Assembly (NCBI GenBank): GCA_024413595.1
Contig: JAKSUC010000006.1
Span: 66,339-98,917, forward strand
DNA from: Bacteroidales bacterium
GTDB taxonomy: Bacteria; Bacteroidota; Bacteroidia; Bacteroidales; UBA3824
Direction of reading: 5' to 3'
DNA length: 32,579 nucleotides
Below are positions 8,219 through 15,238 of this stretch, one piece after another; the first letter of the stretch is position 1; the number at the start of each line of letters is the position of its first letter. The position numbers and the translations under genes were made by a program. The notes beneath the pieces were generated by a model. That model was not told where the DNA came from and ran no database searches. It saw nothing but the letters and a program-made list of their open reading frames with translations.

Positions 8219-9073
8219 TTATTTATAAATTCCTTTATTTATGTCTTTAATTAGTGCATTAGATAAACTAGTAGCACCAATTCTGAAAAATTCATTAGTT
8301 GTTCTTTCTTCTCCTAAAATTTCTTTTACTATAGTGTAATATGTTAAAGCTTGTTCTGAAGTTCTAATACCTCCAGCAGGTTTTAAACCTATTTTTGCCC
8401 CAGTAGCACGTTCGTAATCTCTAATAGCTATTGCCATTATTAATGCTGCACGTGGAGTTGCAGCAGGTTCCATTTTACCTGTTGAAGTTTTGATAAAATC
8501 AGCGCCACCTTTCATTGCTATAATAGCAGCATTGTAAATATCAGCATCATATGTATATGCGCCAGTTTCCAAAATAACTTTTAAATGTGCATCTCCGCAG
8601 GCTTTTTTCATATCTTTAATATCTGATAAAACTTTGTTTTCTTGTTCATCTATTATTTCACCTGCATTTATTACGATATCTATTTCGTTTGCGCCAGCTT
8701 TTACTGCTAATTCAATTTCTTTTAGTTTTACTTCGTGAAATGTTTGTGCATGTGGAAATCCACCTGCTACTGATACGATTTTTACACCAGGAACAATTAA
8801 AACTTGTTTTGTGATAGATACAAATTTTGGATATACACAAATTCCTGCAACATTAGGAATATTTGGATTATTTTCTTTAAATGTATTTACACCCATTACA
8901 AAATCTGCAATACTATTTTCGTTGTCAGCATTGCTTAAACTTGTAAGATCGATACATGAATGTAATTGTTTTAGTGTATCTATTGAATTGTTTTTCATTA
9001 CTCTGTTTGTAATAACGCAAAGTCTGCTGTTTATTAGGTCAGAGCCATGTCGTTCGAATGAGAAGTCTTTCAT
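8219..9073 (-). CDS. deoC: Deoxyribose-phosphate aldolase
   Basis: 284 residues; cleaves 2-deoxyribose-5-phosphate to glyceraldehyde-3-phosphate and acetaldehyde in deoxynucleoside salvage. The active-site set is visible: D132 in 'ANEIDIVINAGE', Schiff-base K195 in 'ADFIKTSTGK', and K231 in 'IGLKPAGGIRT'. It is longer at the N-terminus (about 30-40 residues) than the compact bacterial enzymes. It is the last gene of a tight minus-strand operon after pdxA, dtd and the MazG-like gene, only 3 bases after the MazG-like stop. A terminator shared with the convergent gene lies downstream. Confidence 0.95.
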   Translation of the reverse strand: MKDFSFERHGSDLINSRLCVITNRVMKNNSIDTLKQLHSCIDLTSLSNADNENSIADFVMGVNTFKENNPNIPNVAGICVYPKFVSITKQVLIVPGVKIVSVAGGFPHAQTFHEVKLKEIELAVKAGANEIDIVINAGEIIDEQENKVLSDIKDMKKACGDAHLKVILETGAYTYDADIYNAAIIAMKGGADFIKTSTGKMEPAATPRAALIMAIAIRDYERATGAKIGLKPAGGIRTSEQALTYYTIVKEILGEERTTNEFFRIGATSLSNALIKDINKGIYK

Positions 9074-9076
9074 AAT

Positions 9077-9400
9077 CTATTTTAATTTATTATTGTTTAT
9101 ATGTCTTGTATTATCTCTTTTAGTCTTTTTTTCTAAATTTTTGTTGAATGCTTCTGTTAAATCTATTCCGGTTTGATTTGCTAAACATATAACAACCCAT
9201 AAAACATCTGCAAGTTCATCAGCCAAATCATTATTTTCATTTTCTTTAAATGATTGTTCGCCATATTTTCTTGCAATAATTTTTGCCACTTCACCAGTTT
9301 CCTCGGCTAAAATTGCCATGTTAGTGAGTTCGTTAAAATATCTAACACCGTAAGTTTTTATCCAACTATCTACTTTTTGTTGTGCTTCGCTAATTGTCAT
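9077..9400 (-). CDS. MazG-like nucleotide pyrophosphohydrolase
   Basis: 107 residues of the all-alpha NTP pyrophosphohydrolase (MazG-like) fold. The metal-binding E-E-x-x-E motif is at 33-37 in LAEETGEVAK, and the second half is E62-x-x-D65 in 'NDLADELADVLWVV'. Members hydrolyse NTPs or dNTPs to monophosphates and act as house-cleaning enzymes; the specific substrate cannot be read from sequence. The start overlaps the dtd stop by four bases (ATGA), showing translational coupling. The C-terminal tail is short, lysine- and asparagine-rich and probably disordered. Confidence 0.88.
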   Translation of the reverse strand: MTISEAQQKVDSWIKTYGVRYFNELTNMAILAEETGEVAKIIARKYGEQSFKENENNDLADELADVLWVVICLANQTGIDLTEAFNKNLEKKTKRDNTRHINNNKLK

Positions 9401-9849
9401 TCTTTATTTTTTGAGTCAATTATTATGGTTACTGGTCCATCGTTTAATAATTCAACTTTCATATCAGCTCCAAATTCACCAGTTTGTATTTGTTTACCTA
9501 ATGTATTTTCTAATACATTTATAAATTTTAAATACATTGGTTTTGCAATATTTGGTTTTGCCGCAGCTATGTATGACGGTCTATTTCCCTTTTTTGTTGA
9601 AGCATGTAATGTAAATTGACTAATTAACAAAATATCTCCATCAGTATCTTTTATCGATAAATTCATTACATCGTTTTGATCGTTAAAAATTCTTAGACCT
9701 ACAATTTTGTTTGCAATCCACATCATGTCTTCATCGGTATCATTATCTACAAATCCTGCAAGAATCATGAAACCATTTTGAATTTTGCCTTTAACAATAT
9801 TATTAATTGAAACAGAGGCATGAGTAACTCTTTGAATAACAACTTTCAT
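9397..9849 (-). CDS. dtd: D-aminoacyl-tRNA deacylase
   Basis: 150 residues, typical for bacterial DTD. It removes D-amino acids wrongly attached to tRNA, and glycine from tRNA-Ala. Both signature loops are present: 'LISQFTLHAST' (the S-Q-x-x-T box) and 'LLNDGPVTIIID' (the N-x-G-P-x-T box, with Gly-cisPro). The N-terminus 'MKVVIQRVTHASV' is canonical, which fixes the start. It lies 3 bases after the pdxA stop and overlaps the MazG-like start, inside a four-gene operon. Confidence 0.96.
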   Translation of the reverse strand: MKVVIQRVTHASVSINNIVKGKIQNGFMILAGFVDNDTDEDMMWIANKIVGLRIFNDQNDVMNLSIKDTDGDILLISQFTLHASTKKGNRPSYIAAAKPNIAKPMYLKFINVLENTLGKQIQTGEFGADMKVELLNDGPVTIIIDSKNKE

Positions 9850-9852
9850 TGT

Positions 9853-10923
9853 TTAACAAATTTTTTTGTCGGCTTCTAATTCTGTTTGTGGTTTTAGAGG
9901 GTCTATACCTTTAAGAATTTGACGATTTTGCCAAATTTGAATACCTGCATAAATTGCTTCACGCATAGAAGTTTCATCAGCTATATTTTTCCCTGCAATG
10001 TCGTATGCAGTTCCATGATCTGGTGATGTTCTAACAAAAGGAAGTCCTGCTGTATAATTTACACCTTTGTTTCCAGCTATTATTTTGAAAGGAATAAGTC
10101 CTTGATCGTGATACATAGCTAAAACTGCATCAAATTTTTTGTAAGAACCTGATGCAAAAAAACCATCAGCAGGATATGGTCCAAAACAAATTATTCCTTC
10201 TTCTTCAGCCTTGTTTATTGCTGGAATAATTATATCGTTTTCTTCTGTACCAATAACTCCATTATCTCCTGAATGAGGATTTAAGCCTAAAACAGCAATT
10301 TTGGGACGTCTGATAACAAAATCGTCTTTAAGAGAATTATTAATTATTCTTAGTTTTGATACTATTTTGTCGATACTGATGTTTTTACTAACATCTTTTA
10401 TTGGAACATGACCAGTAACAACACCAATTTTTAACTCATCAGAAATCATAAACATAAGATGTTCTTTAGCATCAAAACTTTCAGCAAGAAATTCTGTATG
10501 TCCAGGAAAATTAAATCCTGCTTCATTAACATTGTTTTTGTTAATTGGAGCTGTAATTAATATATCGATAAGTCCATTTTTTAAATCTTCAACAGCCACT
10601 TTTAAAGCATTTGCTGAATTTTCACCTGCTATAACAGTACTTTTACCTAATTCTACTCTAACATTATCGTCACTAACATTAATCATATTTATTTTGTTAG
10701 GTGTTAGTTCAGTTGCATCGTGAGCGTTGGTAAATATAATTCCATTTGAATTTAATGCTTTTCTATGATATGCAGCTACTTTTGGAGAGCCATAAATAAC
10801 AATTGTACAATTGTCGTATAAACAAGCGTCTGATAATGCTTTAAAAATAATTTCGTAACTTATACCGTTAATATCACCATGTGTGATACCAATAACATAT
10901 TTATTGTTTTCTGTTTTATTCAT
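9853..10923 (-). CDS. pdxA: 4-hydroxythreonine-4-phosphate dehydrogenase
   Basis: 356 residues. PdxA oxidises 4-phospho-hydroxy-L-threonine with NAD, leading to pyridoxal-5-phosphate by the DXP-dependent route. The start 'YVIGITHGDINGISYEII' matches the family's 'GDPaGIGPE' opening. Metal-binding and substrate motifs are visible: 'GHTEFLAESF', 'LGLNPHSGDNGVIG', 'DAVLAMYHDQGLIPFK' and 'RTSPDHGTAYDIAGK'. It is the first gene of a four-gene operon (pdxA, dtd, MazG-like, deoC). A -7 box TAATTTTG lies just upstream. Confidence 0.96.
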   Translation of the reverse strand: MNKTENNKYVIGITHGDINGISYEIIFKALSDACLYDNCTIVIYGSPKVAAYHRKALNSNGIIFTNAHDATELTPNKINMINVSDDNVRVELGKSTVIAGENSANALKVAVEDLKNGLIDILITAPINKNNVNEAGFNFPGHTEFLAESFDAKEHLMFMISDELKIGVVTGHVPIKDVSKNISIDKIVSKLRIINNSLKDDFVIRRPKIAVLGLNPHSGDNGVIGTEENDIIIPAINKAEEEGIICFGPYPADGFFASGSYKKFDAVLAMYHDQGLIPFKIIAGNKGVNYTAGLPFVRTSPDHGTAYDIAGKNIADETSMREAIYAGIQIWQNRQILKGIDPLKPQTELEADKKIC

Positions 10924-10953
10924 TGTGTGATTATTTCCAATTTCTCTAAATCA

Positions 10954-10961
10954 CAAAATTA
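10954..10961 (-). promoter_or_regulatory. -7 promoter box for the pdxA-dtd-mazG-deoC operon
   Basis: Read on the minus strand this is TAATTTTG, an exact TAnnTTTG match, 30 bases before the pdxA start. I could not find a convincing TTG -33 element at the usual spacing. Confidence 0.45.
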
Positions 10962-11007
10962 TATATATTTTCTGAAAAAAGAAAAAGAGTTTTTTTATTA
11001 GATAATT

Positions 11008-11826
11008 TTATTCGGTTTTGATATCTGTTCTTGGATTAACGCACATAACTGGAATTTTAGCTTCATTTGCTATTATTTGTTGTTCTGATGCACCAAGAAC
11101 ATAATCTTGAAATCTAATATTTTTGGTGGTCATTATTATTATTAGTCCACTATCTATAGATTTTGCAAATTTTACACATGCGGTGGCTATTCCTTCGTTG
11201 TTTTGAAGTTTTTGTAGTTCATAATTTATTCCTTTATTTTCTAAATAACTAACAGCAGCTTTTATATTTCCAATTGTTCTTTTTCTTATTATTTGGTCTG
11301 TACTTTCTATATAACAAATATAAAATTTACATTTATATGTATTTGCTAAAAAATTTGCCCAAACAAGTTTTTCTCTTTCTTCTAGTTTAAAATCTAGTGG
11401 TAAAACTATTTTTTGTACATCTGCTTGAGTTGGATTGTCTTGAACTACTATAAATGGAGCTTTAGAACCTGTTATAACTTTTAAAGCCCAACTTCCTGTA
11501 AATTTTTGAAAACCTTTCATGCCATGTGTACCCATTATTGCTAATAGAGCATCACATTCTTCGATAACCTTTTTTATTTCTGTGAATATATTTCCTGTTC
11601 TAACTATTATTTGTGGTAATATTCCATGATTTTGTTCTATTTCTTTTGATTTAGCAATCAATTTTTCTACATTTTGCTGTTCTTCACTTTCTTTTTTTGT
11701 GATATGAACCAAAACTATAGGTTTTTGTATAAATTTTGCCAATCTTATTGCGTGATTTAGTGCGCATTCAGCTTTATTTGAATAATCCCATGGAACAACT
11801 ATTGGTCTTTCTATATTATTAATCAT
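11008..11826 (-). CDS. Two-domain universal stress protein (UspA family)
   Basis: 272 residues made of two tandem Usp domains (about 1-142 and 146-268). The first begins 'IVVPWDYSNKAECALNHAI' and has the nucleotide-binding loop 'MGTHGMKGFQKFTGSWA', close to the G-x-x-G...G-S pattern of ATP-binding Usp proteins. The second begins 'KIVLPLDFKLEEREKLVWA' and ends 'VLGASEQQIIANEAKIPV'; its loop is more degenerate, so it probably does not bind ATP. Proteins of this type accumulate under growth arrest or stress in the cytoplasm. It is probably monocistronic: 84 bases separate it from pdxA downstream and 98 from the TonB-like gene's end upstream. Confidence 0.92.
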   Translation of the reverse strand: MINNIERPIVVPWDYSNKAECALNHAIRLAKFIQKPIVLVHITKKESEEQQNVEKLIAKSKEIEQNHGILPQIIVRTGNIFTEIKKVIEECDALLAIMGTHGMKGFQKFTGSWALKVITGSKAPFIVVQDNPTQADVQKIVLPLDFKLEEREKLVWANFLANTYKCKFYICYIESTDQIIRKRTIGNIKAAVSYLENKGINYELQKLQNNEGIATACVKFAKSIDSGLIIIMTTKNIRFQDYVLGASEQQIIANEAKIPVMCVNPRTDIKTE

Positions 11827-11924
11827 AATATTATCTTTTTGTGCCAGTTTTTATTTGCTGTTTCTTTTTTTGAATTAATTTGAAATAATTCAGATTATAA
11901 TATTACGATTTTTTTTTAAAGAAA

Positions 11925-12815
11925 TCAATTTTTTTTATGTTTTTTTCTTCGATTTTCTCTTTTTTGTTGTCGAATTTCTTTTTTTGTGCGTGGTTGTATA
12001 GTAATTTCTTTTTCTGATGAATTTATAGTATCATTTATTGTTTTATAATCTTCTAGCTTAAATTTTATAGGTATTATTTTAGTTCCCTTTCTAATAATAT
12101 TAGGATAATTATCAGAAGTCCAATCAGTCATACTTTCTACTACTCTCAAGGCTTCTTTGTCTAGTAATGGATCTACATTTTTTATAATTTCTGGATTGGT
12201 TACTTTCCCATTTTCATCAATAATAAATTTTACGTATACAACTCCTTCAATACCGTTTTCTTCTGCTTCTTTAGGATATTTGATATTTTCACATATATAT
12301 TTTATTAATTCATTTTCTTCATTTGAATATTCAGTTTCTAATTCTTCAGTAATAATCTCAATATTATCAACTACTTTTATAATATCTCCTTCTAGTTCAA
12401 ACATTTCAATATTGTTTATTTCTTGCTTAATTAAATCATGTTTAAATTCACATTCGTTTTCTTTTAAATTTGTAGAGTTATTTTCAATTAAGTTATCGTG
12501 ATAATCTCTTTCAATAATCAAATCGCTTTCTAATTCATCAAAATTATTTTTATGAGAATTATTAACACATGAATTTAACCCAACATTAAATGTTGCAAGT
12601 CCCATTGCTATTCCAGTTAAAGTAATTCTCCTTTTTGATTCTTGTCTTTTTTTTAATTCTTGAGTTAAATATTGAAGTTCACTTTCACATTTAGAACATG
12701 TACCTCTACATTCTCCTTGATAATTACATTGTTGAGTTTTGTATGGAATTTCATTTTGTTCGGCTATTTTCTTGCGAATAGCCTTCAAAATTTCGCAAGT
12801 ACGTTTCCCTCTCAT
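11925..12815 (-). CDS. TonB-like protein with an N-terminal cysteine cluster
   Basis: 296 residues. The N-terminal 60 residues are a charged helical module with cysteines C7, C30, C36, C40 and C43 (C-x5-C-x3-C-x2-C in 'CNYQGECRGTCSKC'), a spacing that could hold a metal or Fe-S cluster. A membrane anchor follows at about 63-82. After an acidic, asparagine-rich spacer (about 85-170) comes a TonB C-terminal domain (about 175-252): 'YPKEAEENGIEGVVYVKF', then 'VDPLLDKEALRVVESMTDW' and 'IPIKFKL'. A basic tail of about 30 residues rich in K, R and Q follows, which the neighbouring TonB proteins lack. It also lacks their proline-rich spacer and the 'MPEFKGG' entry. Topology puts the cysteine module in the cytoplasm and the TonB domain in the periplasm. 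It lacks the upstream operator found before two of its paralogs. Confidence 0.85.
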   Translation of the reverse strand: MRGKRTCEILKAIRKKIAEQNEIPYKTQQCNYQGECRGTCSKCESELQYLTQELKKRQESKRRITLTGIAMGLATFNVGLNSCVNNSHKNNFDELESDLIIERDYHDNLIENNSTNLKENECEFKHDLIKQEINNIEMFELEGDIIKVVDNIEIITEELETEYSNEENELIKYICENIKYPKEAEENGIEGVVYVKFIIDENGKVTNPEIIKNVDPLLDKEALRVVESMTDWTSDNYPNIIRKGTKIIPIKFKLEDYKTINDTINSSEKEITIQPRTKKEIRQQKRENRRKKHKKN

Positions 12816-12858
12816 TATCTTTTGATTTTATAGATTTACAATAGTATTTATATTATAT

Positions 12859-12898
12859 AAGATAATTGATTTTTATAATCATAAAAATCAATTATCTT
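12859..12898. repeat. Perfect 17-base inverted repeat between two TonB genes
   Basis: 12859-12875 and 12882-12898 are perfect reverse complements around a 6-base loop. The stem is almost pure A/T and is not followed by a clear T tract on the minus strand, so it is a weak terminator candidate for the gene ending at 12907 or an RNA-processing hairpin ahead of the gene starting at 12815. Confidence 0.6.
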
Positions 12899-12906
12899 TA
12901 TAGTTA

Positions 12907-13584
12907 TTATTGTAATTTAAATTTAATTGGAACAACCATTGAGACTTTTACATTTTTACCACTTTGACTTCCAGGTTTCCATTTTGGTAAGTTTTTTATA
13001 ACTCTTACAGCTTCATTATCTAATAATGGATCTACACTTTTAACAACTCTTACATTTACCACTTTTCCTGTTTCATCAACAACAAATTGAACATTTACAG
13101 TACCTTGTATGTCGTTTTCACTAGCGGTTTCAGGATATACTACATGTTCTGATATGTATTTCATTAAATTACCTTTAAATTCTGGCATTTTTTCAGCCGC
13201 TACAAAAATAACTTCTTCTAAATCTTCCTCTGGGGCTGGTTCAATGTTTTCTACTTGAGTAATTTCAATTGAAGCATCTTCTGTTAAATCATCAAAAAAG
13301 AAATCATCTTCAATTGGTTTTTCTGTTTCAACAATTTCTATTATATCAGTCATTATTTTAGCTTTTGGAGGAGGTGGTAATTCTGGTTCTTTTGGTTTTG
13401 TGATTTCAATTTCAATAACGTTGTCTGGTTCTAATTGTAGTTGTCCCAAACTTTCTGCTTTTGTTGCTTTGGTGCTAATTTCAAATACGCCCCAAACAAT
13501 TAGTAAAGTGATTACTAATCCTATTTCTCCAAAAATAAACTTTTTATTTTGAAGATCTGCTTTTTCTGTTTTTTTTGCTTCCAT
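12907..13584 (-). CDS. TonB-family energy transducer (paralog 1)
   Basis: 225 residues. A short cytoplasmic leader (MEAKKTEKADLQNKKF) precedes a membrane anchor at about 16-35, then a proline-rich spacer (PELPPPPKA, about 66-75), an acidic linker, and the TonB C-terminal domain at about 130-225 ('MPEFKGNLMKYISEHVVYP', 'IQGTVNVQFVVDETGKV', 'LPKWKPGSQSGKNVKV', 'VPIKFKLQ'). Such proteins carry proton-motive-force energy from ExbB/ExbD to outer-membrane receptors, or in other cases act in envelope biogenesis. No ExbB/ExbD is in the window. Its promoter carries the same tandem-repeat element as blaI and the paralog at 13826-14512, so it is probably under BlaI control. It lacks the second G of the usual F-K-G-G. 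Confidence 0.93.
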   Translation of the reverse strand: MEAKKTEKADLQNKKFIFGEIGLVITLLIVWGVFEISTKATKAESLGQLQLEPDNVIEIEITKPKEPELPPPPKAKIMTDIIEIVETEKPIEDDFFFDDLTEDASIEITQVENIEPAPEEDLEEVIFVAAEKMPEFKGNLMKYISEHVVYPETASENDIQGTVNVQFVVDETGKVVNVRVVKSVDPLLDNEAVRVIKNLPKWKPGSQSGKNVKVSMVVPIKFKLQ

Positions 13585-13622
13585 GATAAATATATTTTAA
13601 TTGGTTTTTAAATTTATTAATT

Positions 13623-13696
13623 TATACTGCAATTATACAACTTATGTTTCAATTAAACAACGTATTTTTCAGTTGTTTTATTTATTTTTTAGTTGA
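13623..13696 (-). promoter_or_regulatory. Promoter with predicted BlaI-type operator (element A)
   Basis: On the minus strand a -7 box TATAATTG (13630-13637) lies 20 bases from a GTTG -33 element (13658-13661). Three tandem 20-base units cover it: 13637-13656, 13657-13676 and a weaker one at 13677-13696. The middle unit is palindromic (ACAAC, ten bases, GTTGT). The first unit is identical over 19 bases to the one before blaI. A repressor bound here would cover the promoter. Confidence 0.6.
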
Positions 13697-13746
13697 AAAT
13701 TATTAATTGCTTGTATATTAATAAGATATATTTTAAAAATTAACAT

Positions 13747-13778
13747 AAAAAAATCCGCAGATATTAAATCTGCGGATT
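13747..13778 (-). terminator. Intrinsic terminator of the gene at 13826-14512
   Basis: 11-base arms at 13752-13762 and 13768-13778 pair perfectly around a 5-base loop. On the minus strand the hairpin, containing TCCGCAGA, is followed by a T run. It lies 48 bases after the TonB paralog 2 stop. Confidence 0.85.
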
Positions 13779-13825
13779 AAAAATTTGAATTGTCTTTATA
13801 TAATATTAGTTAGTATTTTGAAAAA

Positions 13826-14512
13826 TTAGTTAGCGATTTTGAAATTTATGGGTACTTGCAATGATACTTTAACATTTTTACCGCTTTGTCGTCCAGGTTT
13901 CCAATCAGGAAGTGAGGATACTACATCAATTGCAGCTTTATCCAGTAATGGATCTATTCCTTTTAATAATTCAACATTTGTTACTTTGCCTTTTTCGTTT
14001 ACAACAAATTTTATAAATACTTTTCCTTGAATATCGTTTTGTTTTGCTTTTTCTGGATATTTAACATTTTCTGCTATATATTTTATTAAAGCTTTATCGC
14101 CTCCTTTAAATTCTGGCATATTTTCAACTACAACAAATGGAATGTCTTCTTCTTCTATTTCTTTTGGTTCTTCTTTTATTTGTGGTTTTATTTCTATTGA
14201 ACTATTTTCTTCTATCTCGTTAAAAATAAATACATTATCTATTTTTATACTATCGTTTTTTATTTCGATATAATCTGGTATTATTTCTTGTTTTATTGTT
14301 GGGGGCAATATATCTTTGTTTTGATTTGTTATTGGTATTTCTTCTACTATTTCTTTTTCTATTGATATATTATATTGTTTGTCTGTTTTTTCTATTTCTG
14401 TTCCTGATTCAAAAACTCCCCAAACAATTAATAAAGATATTACTAAACCTATTTCTCCTAAAATAAATCGTTTGTTTTCAATATCAGCACATTCTGTTTT
14501 TTTATAGTTCAT
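13826..14512 (-). CDS. TonB-family energy transducer (paralog 2)
   Basis: 228 residues with the same plan as its neighbours: leader MNYKKTECADIENKRF, membrane anchor about 16-35, a spacer with few prolines (DILPPTIKQE), and a TonB C-terminal domain about 133-228 ('MPEFKGGDKALIKYIAENV', 'DIQGKVFIKFVVNEKGKV', 'LPDWKPGRQSGKNVKV', 'VPINFKIAN'). The C-terminal domain is nearly identical to that of the paralog at 15239-15928, also at DNA level, so the two look like a fairly recent duplication, while spacers have diverged. It has its own terminator and an upstream element shared with blaI. Membrane-anchored, periplasmic C-terminus. Confidence 0.93.
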   Translation of the reverse strand: MNYKKTECADIENKRFILGEIGLVISLLIVWGVFESGTEIEKTDKQYNISIEKEIVEEIPITNQNKDILPPTIKQEIIPDYIEIKNDSIKIDNVFIFNEIEENSSIEIKPQIKEEPKEIEEEDIPFVVVENMPEFKGGDKALIKYIAENVKYPEKAKQNDIQGKVFIKFVVNEKGKVTNVELLKGIDPLLDKAAIDVVSSLPDWKPGRQSGKNVKVSLQVPINFKIAN

Positions 14513-14538
14513 GATATTTAAGTTTTAGTTATATAATT

Positions 14539-14612
14539 TATACTGCAATTATATAACTATTTTATCAATTTACAAACTGATTTTATAATTATTTTATTTA
14601 TTTTTCAGTTGT
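14539..14612 (-). promoter_or_regulatory. Promoter with predicted BlaI-type operator (element B)
   Basis: On the minus strand a -7 box TATAATTG (14546-14553) and a TTTG -33 element (14573-14576) are 19 bases apart. The sequence just downstream of the -7 box, GCAGTATA, is the same as in element A. Tandem units starting near 14553 and 14572, plus TATTTTTCAGTTGT at 14599-14612, follow the pattern of elements A and C, though the first two are less well conserved. Confidence 0.5.
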
Positions 14613-14635
14613 ATGTATAAGTGCTTATATATCAT

Positions 14636-14670
14636 AAAAAAAGCTATCAATTAATTTTGATAGCTTTTTT
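14636..14670 (-). terminator. Intrinsic terminator of the rhodanese gene
   Basis: Arms 14641-14650 and 14657-14666 pair over AAGCTATCAA around a 6-base loop and are flanked by A and T runs, so the minus-strand transcript ends in a U tract. It lies 19 bases beyond the stop of the rhodanese gene. Confidence 0.85.
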
Positions 14671-14688
14671 TATAGTTTTTATATTTTG

Positions 14689-15090
14689 CTATTTTTCTAT
14701 TTGTTTATCGCATGAAATCCAGCAATTTATTCCACAATCTAATTCCACAACGTTATATCCGTTGTTAACTAAAATTTGTGCTGCAATTTTACTTCTGCGT
14801 CCAGAACGACAATAAATTGCTATTGTTCTATCTTTGGGAAGTAATTCTTTTGCTTGTGTTTCAAAATCTTCTTGATTAACATCTAAACATATTGAACCTA
14901 TTATGTGTCCAGCAGCGTATTCTGTTTTGGCTCTAACGTCTAAAATGATTACTGTTGAATCTTTAATTATTTGTTCAAATTCGTTAGGATCTACTGATTT
15001 ATAATTATTTTTTGTTGATGAGGAATCACATGCTATTACAAATGTTCCTAACCAAATCATTGTTAATAAAACTAGTACTAATTTTTTCAT
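14689..15090 (-). CDS. Rhodanese-domain lipoprotein
   Basis: 133 residues. The first 21 are a lipoprotein signal peptide ending in the lipobox 'FVIAC', so C21 is lipidated. Residues 33-128 form a single rhodanese domain: 'VIILDVRAKTEYAAGHIIGS' and the active-site loop with C94 in 'IAIYCRSGRRS', then 'GYNVVELDCGINCW'. Rhodaneses move sulfane sulfur or handle persulfides; here the action would be in the periplasm or outer membrane. Three further cysteines near the C-terminus (C119, C123, C127) are unusual. It sits between two TonB paralogs and its promoter is nearly identical to that of the paralog upstream, though a terminator separates them. Confidence 0.92.
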   Translation of the reverse strand: MKKLVLVLLTMIWLGTFVIACDSSSTKNNYKSVDPNEFEQIIKDSTVIILDVRAKTEYAAGHIIGSICLDVNQEDFETQAKELLPKDRTIAIYCRSGRRSKIAAQILVNNGYNVVELDCGINCWISCDKQIEK

Positions 15091-15120
15091 TTTTAATTTT
15101 TTATATGATAAATAATTGAA

Positions 15121-15160
15121 CGTAAAATTATTTTGTTTTTATAATTATTCCAAAATTTTT
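15121..15160 (-). promoter_or_regulatory. Promoter of the rhodanese gene (shared type)
   Basis: On the minus strand TTTTGG is followed 20 bases after the TTTG by TAATTTTA (15123-15130), one base off the TAnnTTTG consensus. By my alignment 37 of these 40 bases match 15981-16020 upstream of TonB paralog 3. Confidence 0.55.
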
Positions 15161-15185
15161 TTATTAATAAATATCTATTATACAA

Positions 15186-15217
15186 AAAAAGCGAGATTAT
15201 TTATAATCTCGCTTTTT
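15186..15217 (-). terminator. Intrinsic terminator of TonB paralog 3
   Basis: GCGAGATTA at 15191-15199 pairs with 15204-15212 around a 4-base loop, extended by A and T runs on the two sides. It lies 22 bases after the stop of the gene at 15239-15928. Confidence 0.88.
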
Positions 15218-15238
15218 ATATAGATTTTAATATTAAAC

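Noticed and set aside
8811..9176. 121-codon open frame on the plus strand
   Set aside because: Overlaps deoC and the MazG-like gene on the other strand, both of which have clear family motifs.
12157..12501. 114-codon open frame on the plus strand
   Set aside because: Antisense to the TonB-like gene at 11925-12815, serine- and phenylalanine-rich, with no family motif.
13623..13696. Tandem 20-base units as the start of a CRISPR array
   Set aside because: The units are contiguous, imperfect, overlie a promoter and have no spacers; similar copies precede two other genes.
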